Of a stretch of DNA of 20,573 nucleotides, positions 1 to 6,249 are shown in pieces. Positions within the stretch are counted from its first letter, which is position 1. Each line of letters begins with the position of its first letter. Under the pieces are notes generated by a model, which was not told the DNA's origin, searched no databases, and saw only the letters and a program-made list of their open reading frames with translations. The DNA is taken from NCBI GenBank assembly GCA_964573145.1, contig CAZNIM010000014.1, forward strand, positions 1-20,573, written 5' to 3'. The translations under genes were made by a program, and so were the position numbers. The DNA comes from PWPS01 sp964573145. GTDB lineage: Bacteria > Patescibacteriota > Minisyncoccia > Minisyncoccales > PWPS01.

Positions 1-1128
1 GTGATAAGAAAAGTCTCCGATCCGATGGTCAGGTCTTTTTGGGAGAATGAATTCGGTAGATATTCGGAGCAGTTTGCAGTTGAAGCGACCGCTGCTATTC
101 AAAACAAAGTGGGTCAGTTCATATCGGCACCACTTATAAGAAATATAGTCGGCCAGGTCAATTCGACGATCGATATGAGAGAGATAATGGATGACGGTAA
201 GATTTTGATACTCAATCTGTCCAAGGGAAGAATAGGAGAGGATAACGCCAAGCTTTTGGGAGGTCTTTTGGTAACCAAACTGCAGCTGGCGGCGATGAGT
301 AGGGTTGATATACCGGAACAGGAAAGAAAAGACTTTTTCCTCTACATCGATGAATTTCAAAACTTTGCAACCAAATCATTCGTTACCATTTTATCCGAGG
401 CACGAAAGTACAGGCTGGCTTTGGTTTTAGCTCATCAGTATATATCTCAGCTGGAAGAAGATGAAAAAGTGGGACACTCGATGAGAGACGCCGTTTTCGG
501 AAATGTCGGAACGATAGTCTCTTTCAGAGTCGGATCGGAAGACGCCGAAGTTTTGGAAAAAGAATTTACTCCCGGAATATACCCGGAAGATTTTATCAAT
601 CTGCCCAAATACAACGTCTATGTGAAGCTGATGATAGACGGAATTTCGGGAAAGCCGTTTTCCGCCGAAACTCTACCGCCTCCGGAACCGCCGGTCGAGT
701 CGGAAAAAGAAAAGATAATCAGAGTGTCCAAAGAGAGATATGCGGTTTCCAGAGAGACGATTGAGGAAAAATTAAGTCGATGGTTGGGTGATTTTGAAGA
801 AACCGCCGGAACGAAAGTCGATCTTTATGACGCCAAGTGCTCCAATTGTGGAAAAAAGACAAAAGTTCCTTTTCTTCCCGACGGATCTCGTCCGACTTAT
901 TGTCGGGATTGCAGAAAGAAGATAGATGAGATAGAGTCAAAAAAGAAAGAGAAAGAAAAAGAAAAGAAGAAGAAAGAAAAGAGTGATCAGAAAGAAAAAA
1001 AGAAAGAAAAGAGCGGAAAGTCTTTAAGAGAGGCGTTACGTGAAGAGATGGATGATGATCCGGAAGAAGAAGACGTTTCGGAAGTTAGAAAGGCGATTAG
1101 AGCAGCTTTAAATAAAAAAGAAAAATGA
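1..1128 (+). CDS. VirD4/TraG-like type IV secretion ATPase, C-terminal part (5' truncated)
   Basis: C-terminal part of a DNA-translocation or coupling-type ATPase. The frame is already open at base 1, so the GTG there is probably internal and the P-loop half lies outside the window. Visible are a core strand followed by a Walker B-like segment (FFLYIDEFQNFAT, about residues 111-123) and the following ARKYRLALVLAHQYISQL stretch, which is typical of TraG/TraD/VirD4 proteins and their TraM-recognition region. After residue 225 comes a linker, then a zinc ribbon with C280, C283, C301 and C304, then a long Lys/Glu-rich coiled tail. In CPR genomes such ATPases occur beside VirB4-like proteins in type IV pilus or conjugation-like loci; that is family knowledge and not visible here. 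The stop overlaps the pgk start by 4 nt, so the two are translationally coupled. The family call is good; the substrate is unknown. Confidence 0.8.
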   Translation: MIRKVSDPMVRSFWENEFGRYSEQFAVEATAAIQNKVGQFISAPLIRNIVGQVNSTIDMREIMDDGKILILNLSKGRIGEDNAKLLGGLLVTKLQLAAMSRVDIPEQERKDFFLYIDEFQNFATKSFVTILSEARKYRLALVLAHQYISQLEEDEKVGHSMRDAVFGNVGTIVSFRVGSEDAEVLEKEFTPGIYPEDFINLPKYNVYVKLMIDGISGKPFSAETLPPPEPPVESEKEKIIRVSKERYAVSRETIEEKLSRWLGDFEETAGTKVDLYDAKCSNCGKKTKVPFLPDGSRPTYCRDCRKKIDEIESKKKEKEKEKKKKEKSDQKEKKKEKSGKSLREALREEMDDDPEEEDVSEVRKAIRAALNKKEK

Positions 1129-2333
1129 AATCAATAAAGGAAGCGGACGTAAAAGATAAAAAGGTTATTGTTCGTTGCGACTTCAATGTTTCGGTCGACG
1201 ATAAAGGGCGGGTAGTTGACGATATGCGAATAAAAGAGGCGATGCCGACCATTGAAGATTTAATAAAGAGAGAGGCCAAGGTGATTTTAATCAGTCACTT
1301 CGGTAGGCCCGAAAAGAAAAAGTCGTTTAAAAGCGAAGGTGATTTTTCTTCACTCAAGGAGGTCGTTTCACCTGAAAAAAGAGACTGTTCCTTATATCCC
1401 GTCTACCTGGATTTGAAAAAAAAGATTTCCGACATCGATTTCTATCGGGACTGTGTCGGGAAGAGAGTTAAAAGAAAAGTGGCCAAGATGAGTTCGGGGA
1501 GTGTTCTTCTTTTGGAAAATCTTCGCTATTATGAAGATGAAGAAGAAAACGGAAGAGCTTTTTCCGTAGCTCTTTCTTCTTTGGCCGATATTTATGTAAA
1601 CAATGCTTTTTCCGCTTCGCATCGAGATCACGCTTCGATAGTCGGATTGCCGAACTATCTACCGGCTTACACCGGTTATCTTTTTGAGCGGGAGTTAAGA
1701 TTTCTTTCCAGAATTAAGCAGAGAGTCGAAAGACCGTTCGTTGTTCTTGTCGGTGGAGCCAAAATAACCTCCAAAGCTAAAACTATAGATTTTTTTCTTA
1801 CCGAAGCGGATAAATTACTGATAGGAGGAAAAGTGGCCAATAAAGTAATGAGCTACAGAGGGGAGATTGACGAACCTTTAACGGACAAGGAGAAAGAGAT
1901 TATGAAGGGGATTGACTTTGATTCGGAAAAGATTAATCTTCCCGTAGATGTAGTGGTTTCCAAGGATGAGGGAAAGCGAGATCGACGAACGATCGATGTG
2001 AAGAGTGTTAAAAAAGGAGAGGTTTTCGACATCGGTTCGAAGACGATTTCCGAATATTCCGAGATAATAAGCCAAGCAAAGACCATTTTATGGGCCGGAC
2101 CGATGGGCTTTTTCGAGCATGAAAAATTTGAGGAAGGGACAAAAAAGATAGGAGAGGCGGTTGTCGACAGTTCGGCGTTGAAAATAATCGGTGGGGGCGA
2201 TACCGGTTTTGCGATGAAAAAATTCGGATTGAGAGAAAAAATAGACCATATTTCACTCGGTGGCGGAGCGATGCTCAACTTTTTATCGGACAAAGAGATG
2301 CCGGGGGTTAAGGCTTTAAAAGAGAAAAAATGA
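1125..2333 (+). CDS. pgk: phosphoglycerate kinase
   Basis: Glycolytic enzyme that transfers phosphate from 1,3-bisphosphoglycerate to ADP, giving 3-phosphoglycerate and ATP in the cytoplasm. The 402-aa length matches the family. Family motifs are present in order: VRCDFNV near the N-terminus, DDMRI, SHFGRPE, LLLENLRYY, the YVN-AF-HR-HAS block, VVLVGGAKI, LPVDVVV, WAGPMGFFE, GGGDT and HISLGGGAML. Some residues depart from the common consensus: YVNNAFS where YVNDAFG is usual, WAGPMG where WNGPMG is usual, and HISLGGGA where HISTGGGA is usual. The ATG overlaps the upstream stop (ATGA), and the end overlaps the DHH gene by 4 nt, so this is the second gene of a coupled four-gene operon. No internal promoter is evident. 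Confidence 0.96.
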   Translation: MKSIKEADVKDKKVIVRCDFNVSVDDKGRVVDDMRIKEAMPTIEDLIKREAKVILISHFGRPEKKKSFKSEGDFSSLKEVVSPEKRDCSLYPVYLDLKKKISDIDFYRDCVGKRVKRKVAKMSSGSVLLLENLRYYEDEEENGRAFSVALSSLADIYVNNAFSASHRDHASIVGLPNYLPAYTGYLFERELRFLSRIKQRVERPFVVLVGGAKITSKAKTIDFFLTEADKLLIGGKVANKVMSYRGEIDEPLTDKEKEIMKGIDFDSEKINLPVDVVVSKDEGKRDRRTIDVKSVKKGEVFDIGSKTISEYSEIISQAKTILWAGPMGFFEHEKFEEGTKKIGEAVVDSSALKIIGGGDTGFAMKKFGLREKIDHISLGGGAMLNFLSDKEMPGVKALKEKK

Positions 2334-3412
2334 AAAATTTAAAAGAAGTAGCCGAAAAGATAAAAAAAGCGAACAAGGTCGTGCTTTACAGCGACTCCGA
2401 TTTGGACGGGGTTACTTCGGCTTTAATTTTAAAAGAGACAATTAAAGCGATGGATAAAGAAGTGGTTTGTTTTTTTGCCGATAGAGATAAGAGAGGCTAC
2501 GGCTTGAACGTCGCTTCGGTGGAAGTGATAAAAAATGAAGCTCCGGCTCTTCTTATCGTTACCGATTGCGGGATAAGTAATTTTGAAGGAGTAAAAAAAG
2601 CTGTTGATTCGGGGTTTGAGGTGGTTATTATGGACCATCACAAGCCTCATGAGAGGTTGCCGGAAGCCGATTTGATAGTCTGCCCCAAGCTCCACGATGA
2701 CCCTTTTAAAGAGCGTCCCAATGCGGGAATAACACTTCTTCTTTCCGAAATTATTTTAGGAGAAAGAAGAGACGATCTGGTAGAGTATAATGCGATAGCC
2801 ATCTTGGCCGACATGATGCCTCACGAAGAAGACAATTTGACGGTTTTGGAAGCGGCGAAGAAAAACTTTCCCTCGACTGCGGGAATGAAGACATTTTGTG
2901 ATCTGTGGGAGAGTGAAGATTTTTTTGAAATTGCTCAAAAGGCGGTTCCCGTTTTGAACATAACCGAAATGATCGACTACCTTCCGGAGGCTTTTATCTT
3001 TTTTAATACCGAAAAAGAGAGTGATCGAAAAAAGATGGCCGAGAAGATGATAGCCGATTATAAAGGAAGGAGAGAGGCGGTCGAAAAGATTAAGAGGGAG
3101 GCCTTGAAAAATGATGAAGGGAAGGATATTTTATTCACCGGAAGTTCACTTTGGCCATCCTATCTTTTGGGAAAAGCGGCTTCGAGACTGGTTTTGGAGC
3201 TCGATAAGCCGATCTTTCTTTTTAAGGATAAAGGAGATGTTTCCCAAGGGACGGTTCGGGTTCCCAAAGGAGAAGACGCAGTCGAGGCGATGAAAAAATC
3301 CGAAGATATTCTGGTTACTTACGGAGGACACCCTCCCGCAGCCGGCTTTACGGTTGAAAATGAATATCTGGATCAGTTTAAAGAAAATTTATTGAATTAT
3401 TTTCAAAGATGA
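2330..3412 (+). CDS. DHH-family phosphoesterase, RecJ-like
   Basis: A 360-aa DHH/DHHA1 protein, probably a manganese-dependent single-strand exonuclease or nucleotide phosphodiesterase. Motif I appears as SDSDLDGVTSAL (about residues 21-32), motif II as VTDCGIS, the DHH signature as MDHHKP, and motif IV as PNAGIT. The C-terminal DHHA1 half carries the substrate-binding GGHPPAAGF motif (about residues 326-334). Motif I reads DSD-DG where many RecJ proteins read DHDADG. The protein is much shorter than full-length RecJ (around 570 aa) and has no visible OB-fold extension, so it is RecJ-related but not a canonical RecJ; a nanoRNase or c-di-AMP phosphodiesterase activity cannot be excluded. It overlaps pgk and the RNase H gene by 4 nt each. 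Confidence 0.85.
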   Translation: MKNLKEVAEKIKKANKVVLYSDSDLDGVTSALILKETIKAMDKEVVCFFADRDKRGYGLNVASVEVIKNEAPALLIVTDCGISNFEGVKKAVDSGFEVVIMDHHKPHERLPEADLIVCPKLHDDPFKERPNAGITLLLSEIILGERRDDLVEYNAIAILADMMPHEEDNLTVLEAAKKNFPSTAGMKTFCDLWESEDFFEIAQKAVPVLNITEMIDYLPEAFIFFNTEKESDRKKMAEKMIADYKGRREAVEKIKREALKNDEGKDILFTGSSLWPSYLLGKAASRLVLELDKPIFLFKDKGDVSQGTVRVPKGEDAVEAMKKSEDILVTYGGHPPAAGFTVENEYLDQFKENLLNYFQR

Positions 3413-3852
3413 AAAAGATAATAGCTTATACTGACGGGGGAGCGAGAGGAAATCCGGGACCGGCCGCTGTCGGAGTTGTTTTTCATAACGGAAAAAAGAA
3501 AGTAATCGAAAAGCACTCCGAATACATAGGAGATAATTTAACCAATAATATAGCCGAATATCGGGCAATCATTTTCGCTCTGGAAAAATTCAAAGAACGT
3601 TTCGGAAAAAAGTTGGCCAAAGAAACCGAGATGGAGATAAGAACCGACTCGGAACTGGTCTATAAGCAGTTCAAGGGAGAGTACAAAATCAAAGATGAGA
3701 AGATGCAGCGCTTATTTATTGAGCTTAGAAATTTGACCGTCGATTATAAATCGGTGAAGATGAAAAAGATATCGAGAAACTATAATAAGGGAGCGGACAG
3801 CTTGGTTAACGAGGAGCTCGATAAGAAAGAAAAAGAAAACAAACTGCTTTAG
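3409..3852 (+). CDS. rnhA: ribonuclease HI-like protein
   Basis: A 147-aa RNase H-fold protein that should cleave the RNA strand of RNA-DNA hybrids, removing R-loops or primers. The start AYTDGGARGNPGPAAVGVV is characteristic. The four acidic catalytic residues of the family can be assigned as D9 (YTDGG), E50 (NNIAEYRA), D80 (IRTDSELV) and D130 (NKGADSLV). The C-terminus ends in a short basic/acidic tail. The arrangement resembles the RVT_3 or archaeal-type subgroup of RNase HI more than the E. coli enzyme. It is the last gene of the operon; a hairpin with a U-tract follows about 40 nt downstream. Its closeness to a RecJ-like nuclease suggests nucleic-acid processing, but this is only neighbourhood evidence. 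Confidence 0.9.
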   Translation: MKKIIAYTDGGARGNPGPAAVGVVFHNGKKKVIEKHSEYIGDNLTNNIAEYRAIIFALEKFKERFGKKLAKETEMEIRTDSELVYKQFKGEYKIKDEKMQRLFIELRNLTVDYKSVKMKKISRNYNKGADSLVNEELDKKEKENKLL

Positions 3853-3860
3853 GATTTTAA

Positions 3861-3889
3861 TTGACAATAATCAGTTATTTTTTTATAAT
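3861..3889 (+). promoter_or_regulatory. consensus sigma70-type promoter for the GreA-like gene
   Basis: TTGACA at 3861-3866 and TATAAT at 3884-3889 are separated by exactly 17 nt: a perfect match to the housekeeping promoter consensus. The predicted start is near 3896-3897, about 40 nt upstream of the ATG at 3935. It lies just after the RNase HI stop and overlaps the terminator hairpin of the upstream operon. Confidence 0.85.
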
Positions 3890-3891
3890 GT

Positions 3892-3917
3892 AGCCTGTTG
3901 CGGGCTCTTTTTAATTT
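3892..3917 (+). terminator. hairpin terminator of the upstream operon
   Basis: AGCCTG (3892-3897) pairs with CGGGCT (3901-3906, one G-U pair) around a 3-nt loop and is followed by CTTTTTAATTT. It is short but U-rich. Because the predicted start of the 3861 promoter falls inside the left arm, transcripts from that promoter would not form the complete hairpin. It can therefore act on read-through from the pgk operon without blocking the next gene. Confidence 0.6.
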
Positions 3918-3934
3918 AAAGGGGGTTATCGATA

Positions 3935-4375
3935 ATGAAGATGACAAAAAGAAAGTATGATGAGATCGTTGCTAAGAGAAAGGAGATGCAGAAGAAGCTG
4001 AGAAGAATTAATAAAAAAAACGGAAAGTGTAAGATTAAATCGGACTCCACGAACACGGAGACGATCGTTAGTGAAGAAGATATTTTAAACTTGAGAAGAA
4101 GAATAAGAGAGAGTGAAAAGGTTCTCGAAGAAGCCGAAATTATTGATTCTACAGAAAGTGACAAAGTTCAGATAGGGTCTCGAATAGTAATCTCCTATGA
4201 CGGAGAAGATAAGACGCATGAACTTGCCGTCGGATTTGCCGACTCCAAGCTTTGTACCACTTCTCCGAACACTCCTTTGGGCCGTAAAATTATCGGAAAG
4301 TCCGCCGGAGACGAGATTGTCTACAAGCATAATGGAAGAGAAAACAAGGTTAAATTGTTGGAAGTTAAAACATAA
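3935..4375 (+). CDS. GreA/GreB-family protein
   Basis: A 146-aa protein with the two-part layout of Gre factors: a basic N-terminal coiled coil (about residues 1-75) and a C-terminal FKBP-like domain (about 80-146). The C-terminal domain has the diagnostic stretch SPNTPLGRKIIGKSAGDEI, equivalent to SP-x-LG-A-L-GK-x-GDE in GreA. Gre factors enter the RNA polymerase secondary channel and stimulate transcript cleavage in stalled complexes. The coiled-coil tip usually carries a GDLSENAEY-like motif with the catalytic acidic pair. Here the corresponding region reads KIKSDSTNTETIVSEED, acidic but without the motif, so cleavage activity is uncertain and an inhibitor-like role (Gfh1 or Rnk style) is possible. 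The ATG at 3935 is favoured over 3941 because GGGGG at 3921-3925 lies 9 nt upstream. It has its own consensus promoter. Confidence 0.75.
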   Translation: MKMTKRKYDEIVAKRKEMQKKLRRINKKNGKCKIKSDSTNTETIVSEEDILNLRRRIRESEKVLEEAEIIDSTESDKVQIGSRIVISYDGEDKTHELAVGFADSKLCTTSPNTPLGRKIIGKSAGDEIVYKHNGRENKVKLLEVKT

Positions 4376-4407
4376 CTTAAAACAATCAAAAGAGTTCGCA
4401 ACAACAA

Positions 4408-4433
4408 AAAAGAGGGGTAAAAACCCCTCTTTT
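4408..4433. terminator. bidirectional terminator between convergent genes
   Basis: A ten-base-pair perfect inverted repeat, AAAGAGGGG preceded by A, against CCCCTCTTTT, with a 6-nt A-rich loop (4418-4423). The A-run on the left and T-run on the right give a U-tract on both strands, so it serves the GreA-like gene (plus) and the 4453-5172 gene (minus). Confidence 0.85.
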
Positions 4434-4452
4434 AAATTATAAAATTTTTCCA

Positions 4453-5172
4453 CTACTCAATATTTCTAATAAAATGTTCTCTTCTTCTCTCCAAGTTCGA
4501 CACTCCGGTTGATCCGTCGGAGTGATAGCGGAAAGATAAAATATAATCTCCATACTCTAAAAATAATTCACCGGACTGATAACCGTTCATTCTGATTACG
4601 TCGAGACCGACTCCCAAGGCGGTGTCGACTTCTCTGATTGTAAATATATCCAGGCTTCTTCTTTGCTCTTCAGTCGTAAGATCCTCCTCGGTCATCTCTC
4701 CAATTTTTTCATCTATCCACTCACGTAGTGAAAGATTGTTCGGGTTTTCAAAAACGGCATGAGTTATCTCTCGGTATTCGACCACGAAGTCCGAATGGTG
4801 GGATTCTCCGAAGAGAAGGGCCTCGTCCTTTTCGGTTATTAAATCCGCTATTTCGACTATTCTATAGTCGTGTCTTCTGTTTTCGACAACCACTTCTTCC
4901 TCCTCCTCTTCTTCTTCCTCTTCGTCTCCTGCATCAGCAATCGGATCGGGTTGTTGCGGGATTTGAGTGGTTTCTTCCGCTTGAGGCTCGGTTTCCGGAG
5001 TAATCAGCCTCACCCTCCAAGTTGTGTAAATTAAAAATCCCATAACCAAAAATCCGATAGCGGTTAAGAGGAGTCGCTTCTCCTCTTGGTCAAGATCATT
5101 GACTATGGTTTTGCTTATTTGCAAGAAATAGCGAGCGAACTTTTTTAGATTTTTTAAAAATTTATCAAACAT
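4453..5172 (-). CDS. membrane-anchored protein with poly-Glu linker, unknown function
   Basis: A 239-aa protein that I cannot assign to a family. The N-terminus is basic and cytoplasmic in character (residues 1-34), followed by one membrane segment (LLLTAIGFLVMGFLIYTTW, about 35-53). Then comes a Pro/Glu/Thr-rich linker with ten consecutive Glu, and a C-terminal globular domain of about 135 residues that starts near HDYRIVEIADLI. That domain is mixed alpha/beta in appearance, with an ESHHSDF segment and a C-terminal RYHSDGSTGVSNLERRR stretch. By the positive-inside rule the domain should face outside. It is convergent with the GreA-like gene and divergent from the RimP-like gene, with about 15 nt between the two starts. 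No clear promoter is seen for it. Confidence 0.7.
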   Translation of the reverse strand: MFDKFLKNLKKFARYFLQISKTIVNDLDQEEKRLLLTAIGFLVMGFLIYTTWRVRLITPETEPQAEETTQIPQQPDPIADAGDEEEEEEEEEEVVVENRRHDYRIVEIADLITEKDEALLFGESHHSDFVVEYREITHAVFENPNNLSLREWIDEKIGEMTEEDLTTEEQRRSLDIFTIREVDTALGVGLDVIRMNGYQSGELFLEYGDYILSFRYHSDGSTGVSNLERRREHFIRNIE

Positions 5173-5187
5173 GATAGAATCAATTTG

Positions 5188-5427
5188 ATGAAAGAGAGAT
5201 TTAAAAATATATCGGGTGTTCTTGATACAATCGGATTAAAGCTGGAAGATCTTGAAGTTGAAAGAGGCGAGGAGAATAAAATAATTCTTACGATAACCAA
5301 AGATGAAGGATCGGTTACCGCTTATGACTGTTCTCGCGCTTCAAGACTGGTTGGGCCGATACTCGATTCCGAAGATATTTTCGGAAAAGAAAACTATCTT
5401 CTTATAGTTTCATCCCCGGGAAAATAA
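5188..5427 (+). CDS. RimP-like protein reduced to the N-terminal domain
   Basis: A 79-aa protein (80 if the TTG at 5185 is used) that resembles the N-terminal domain of ribosome maturation factor RimP, which helps assemble the 30S subunit. The resemblance lies in the beta-strand pattern LKLEDLEVERG-ILTITKDEG, the helix YDCSRASRLVGPILDSED, and the end LLIVSSPGK, which matches the VSSPG that closes this domain in RimP. The protein stops right there, so the usual C-terminal SH3-like domain is missing. The other forward frames stop within a few codons, so no frameshift explains it. There is no nusA or infB neighbour, which is the usual RimP context. There is no convincing Shine-Dalgarno. A TAGAAT hexamer at 5175-5180 ends 7 nt before the ATG, so the mRNA could be leaderless. 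Confidence 0.6.
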   Translation: MKERFKNISGVLDTIGLKLEDLEVERGEENKIILTITKDEGSVTAYDCSRASRLVGPILDSEDIFGKENYLLIVSSPGK

Positions 5428-5437
5428 CTTTGTAAAT

Positions 5438-5443
5438 TATAAT
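5438..5443 (+). promoter_or_regulatory. possible -10 element for the DUF1460-like operon
   Basis: TATAAT lies about 27 nt upstream of the ATG at 5470, in an AT-rich gap between the RimP-like stop and the next gene. No -35 hexamer stands at 16-18 nt upstream, so this is a weak call based on one box. Confidence 0.35.
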
Positions 5444-5469
5444 ACTTTATTAACTTAAAAGTCAAAGAT

Positions 5470-6249
5470 ATGAGTAAAAAAGACATTACAATAGCCGCAT
5501 TGCTGGTTCTTTTACTCACCTTGAGTGCTTTGTTTTACTTTTCTCGTCCCGATCGGCCGGAAGTTGAAGATGAAAGCGAAGAGGTGGTAGTCGATGAAAA
5601 CGGAGAAACGGAAGAAGTCGAGGAAGAAGAAGTCGAGGAAGTTAAAGATTTAAAAGAGATAATTACCGATTTCTTGGGAAGTCCTCACCAGAGAGCTCCA
5701 CTTGATGACGATGAAAATTTATACAGAACCGACTTTTTTGATTCTACCACTCTGGTTCTCGTTTCCACCGCCAAACTGAATTCACCGGAAAATCCGGAAG
5801 AAGAGATGAAAAAGATAAATTATTATCCGCCGGGAGAAGTCAGTTATGAAAACAGACTTCATTATTCGACCTATAGGAACAAGGTTTCCGATTATTTTGA
5901 AGATATAACCGCCCAAGTGGCCGGAGACTACCTTCAAAGCAAAACCGTAGTTTTGAATAAGGATCGTCTTATCGATATCGATTGGGAAGAAGAGATATCT
6001 CTCGATTATATTGAAAAAGAAGACGTCTTTTACGTTTTGGAAAATCTTCCCGATCCGGTCGGTGTTTCTTTTATCGTTGAAGGAGATGAGGAGATCGGGC
6101 TCGATATCCGTCACGAAGGGTTCTTAATTGAACGAGAAAGACTTATTCATGCCTCTTCGTCCGAGGGGATGGTGGTGGAAGAAGATTTTATCGACTTTTT
6201 GGATGATTCTTCTTATACCGCCGTTAATTTTTTTAAAGTAAATGAATAG
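5470..6249 (+). CDS. membrane-anchored DUF1460-like (NlpC/P60-type) protein, Cys-to-Ser copy
   Basis: A 259-aa protein with an N-terminal membrane segment (about residues 7-25), a Glu-rich linker to about residue 60, then a domain resembling DUF1460, an amidase-like branch of the NlpC/P60 cysteine hydrolases that cut peptidoglycan peptides. The family pattern is FLG-P, then FDCTT-VE with the nucleophile, then a Y-x-NR-H-x-x-D stretch, then H-GF and HAS-DF motifs. Here the nucleophile position reads FFDSTT (Ser92) instead of Cys. The candidate catalytic His215 (RHEGFL) and the later LIHASSS-EDF motif (H227) are kept. It should therefore be inactive or weakened as a cysteine hydrolase and may act as a binding or regulatory partner. 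The stop overlaps the paralogous gene by 8 nt. Residues 93-173 are encoded by DNA identical to that in the neighbour. The family assignment is from memory of motifs. Confidence 0.65.
   Translation: MSKKDITIAALLVLLLTLSALFYFSRPDRPEVEDESEEVVVDENGETEEVEEEEVEEVKDLKEIITDFLGSPHQRAPLDDDENLYRTDFFDSTTLVLVSTAKLNSPENPEEEMKKINYYPPGEVSYENRLHYSTYRNKVSDYFEDITAQVAGDYLQSKTVVLNKDRLIDIDWEEEISLDYIEKEDVFYVLENLPDPVGVSFIVEGDEEIGLDIRHEGFLIERERLIHASSSEGMVVEEDFIDFLDDSSYTAVNFFKVNE
5746..5990 (+). repeat. 245-bp perfect repeat, copy 1 (gene-conversion tract)
   Basis: Read base by base, 5746-5990 equals 6464-6708 (offset 718) without a mismatch. The identity begins at the base after the Ser92 codon and ends inside a Glu-rich segment. 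Outside the tract the two genes are clearly diverged. Confidence 0.97.

Noticed and set aside
5400..5469. Frameshift as the cause of the short RimP-like protein
   Set aside because: The other forward frames after VSSPG stop within a few codons and show no RimP C-terminal pattern.
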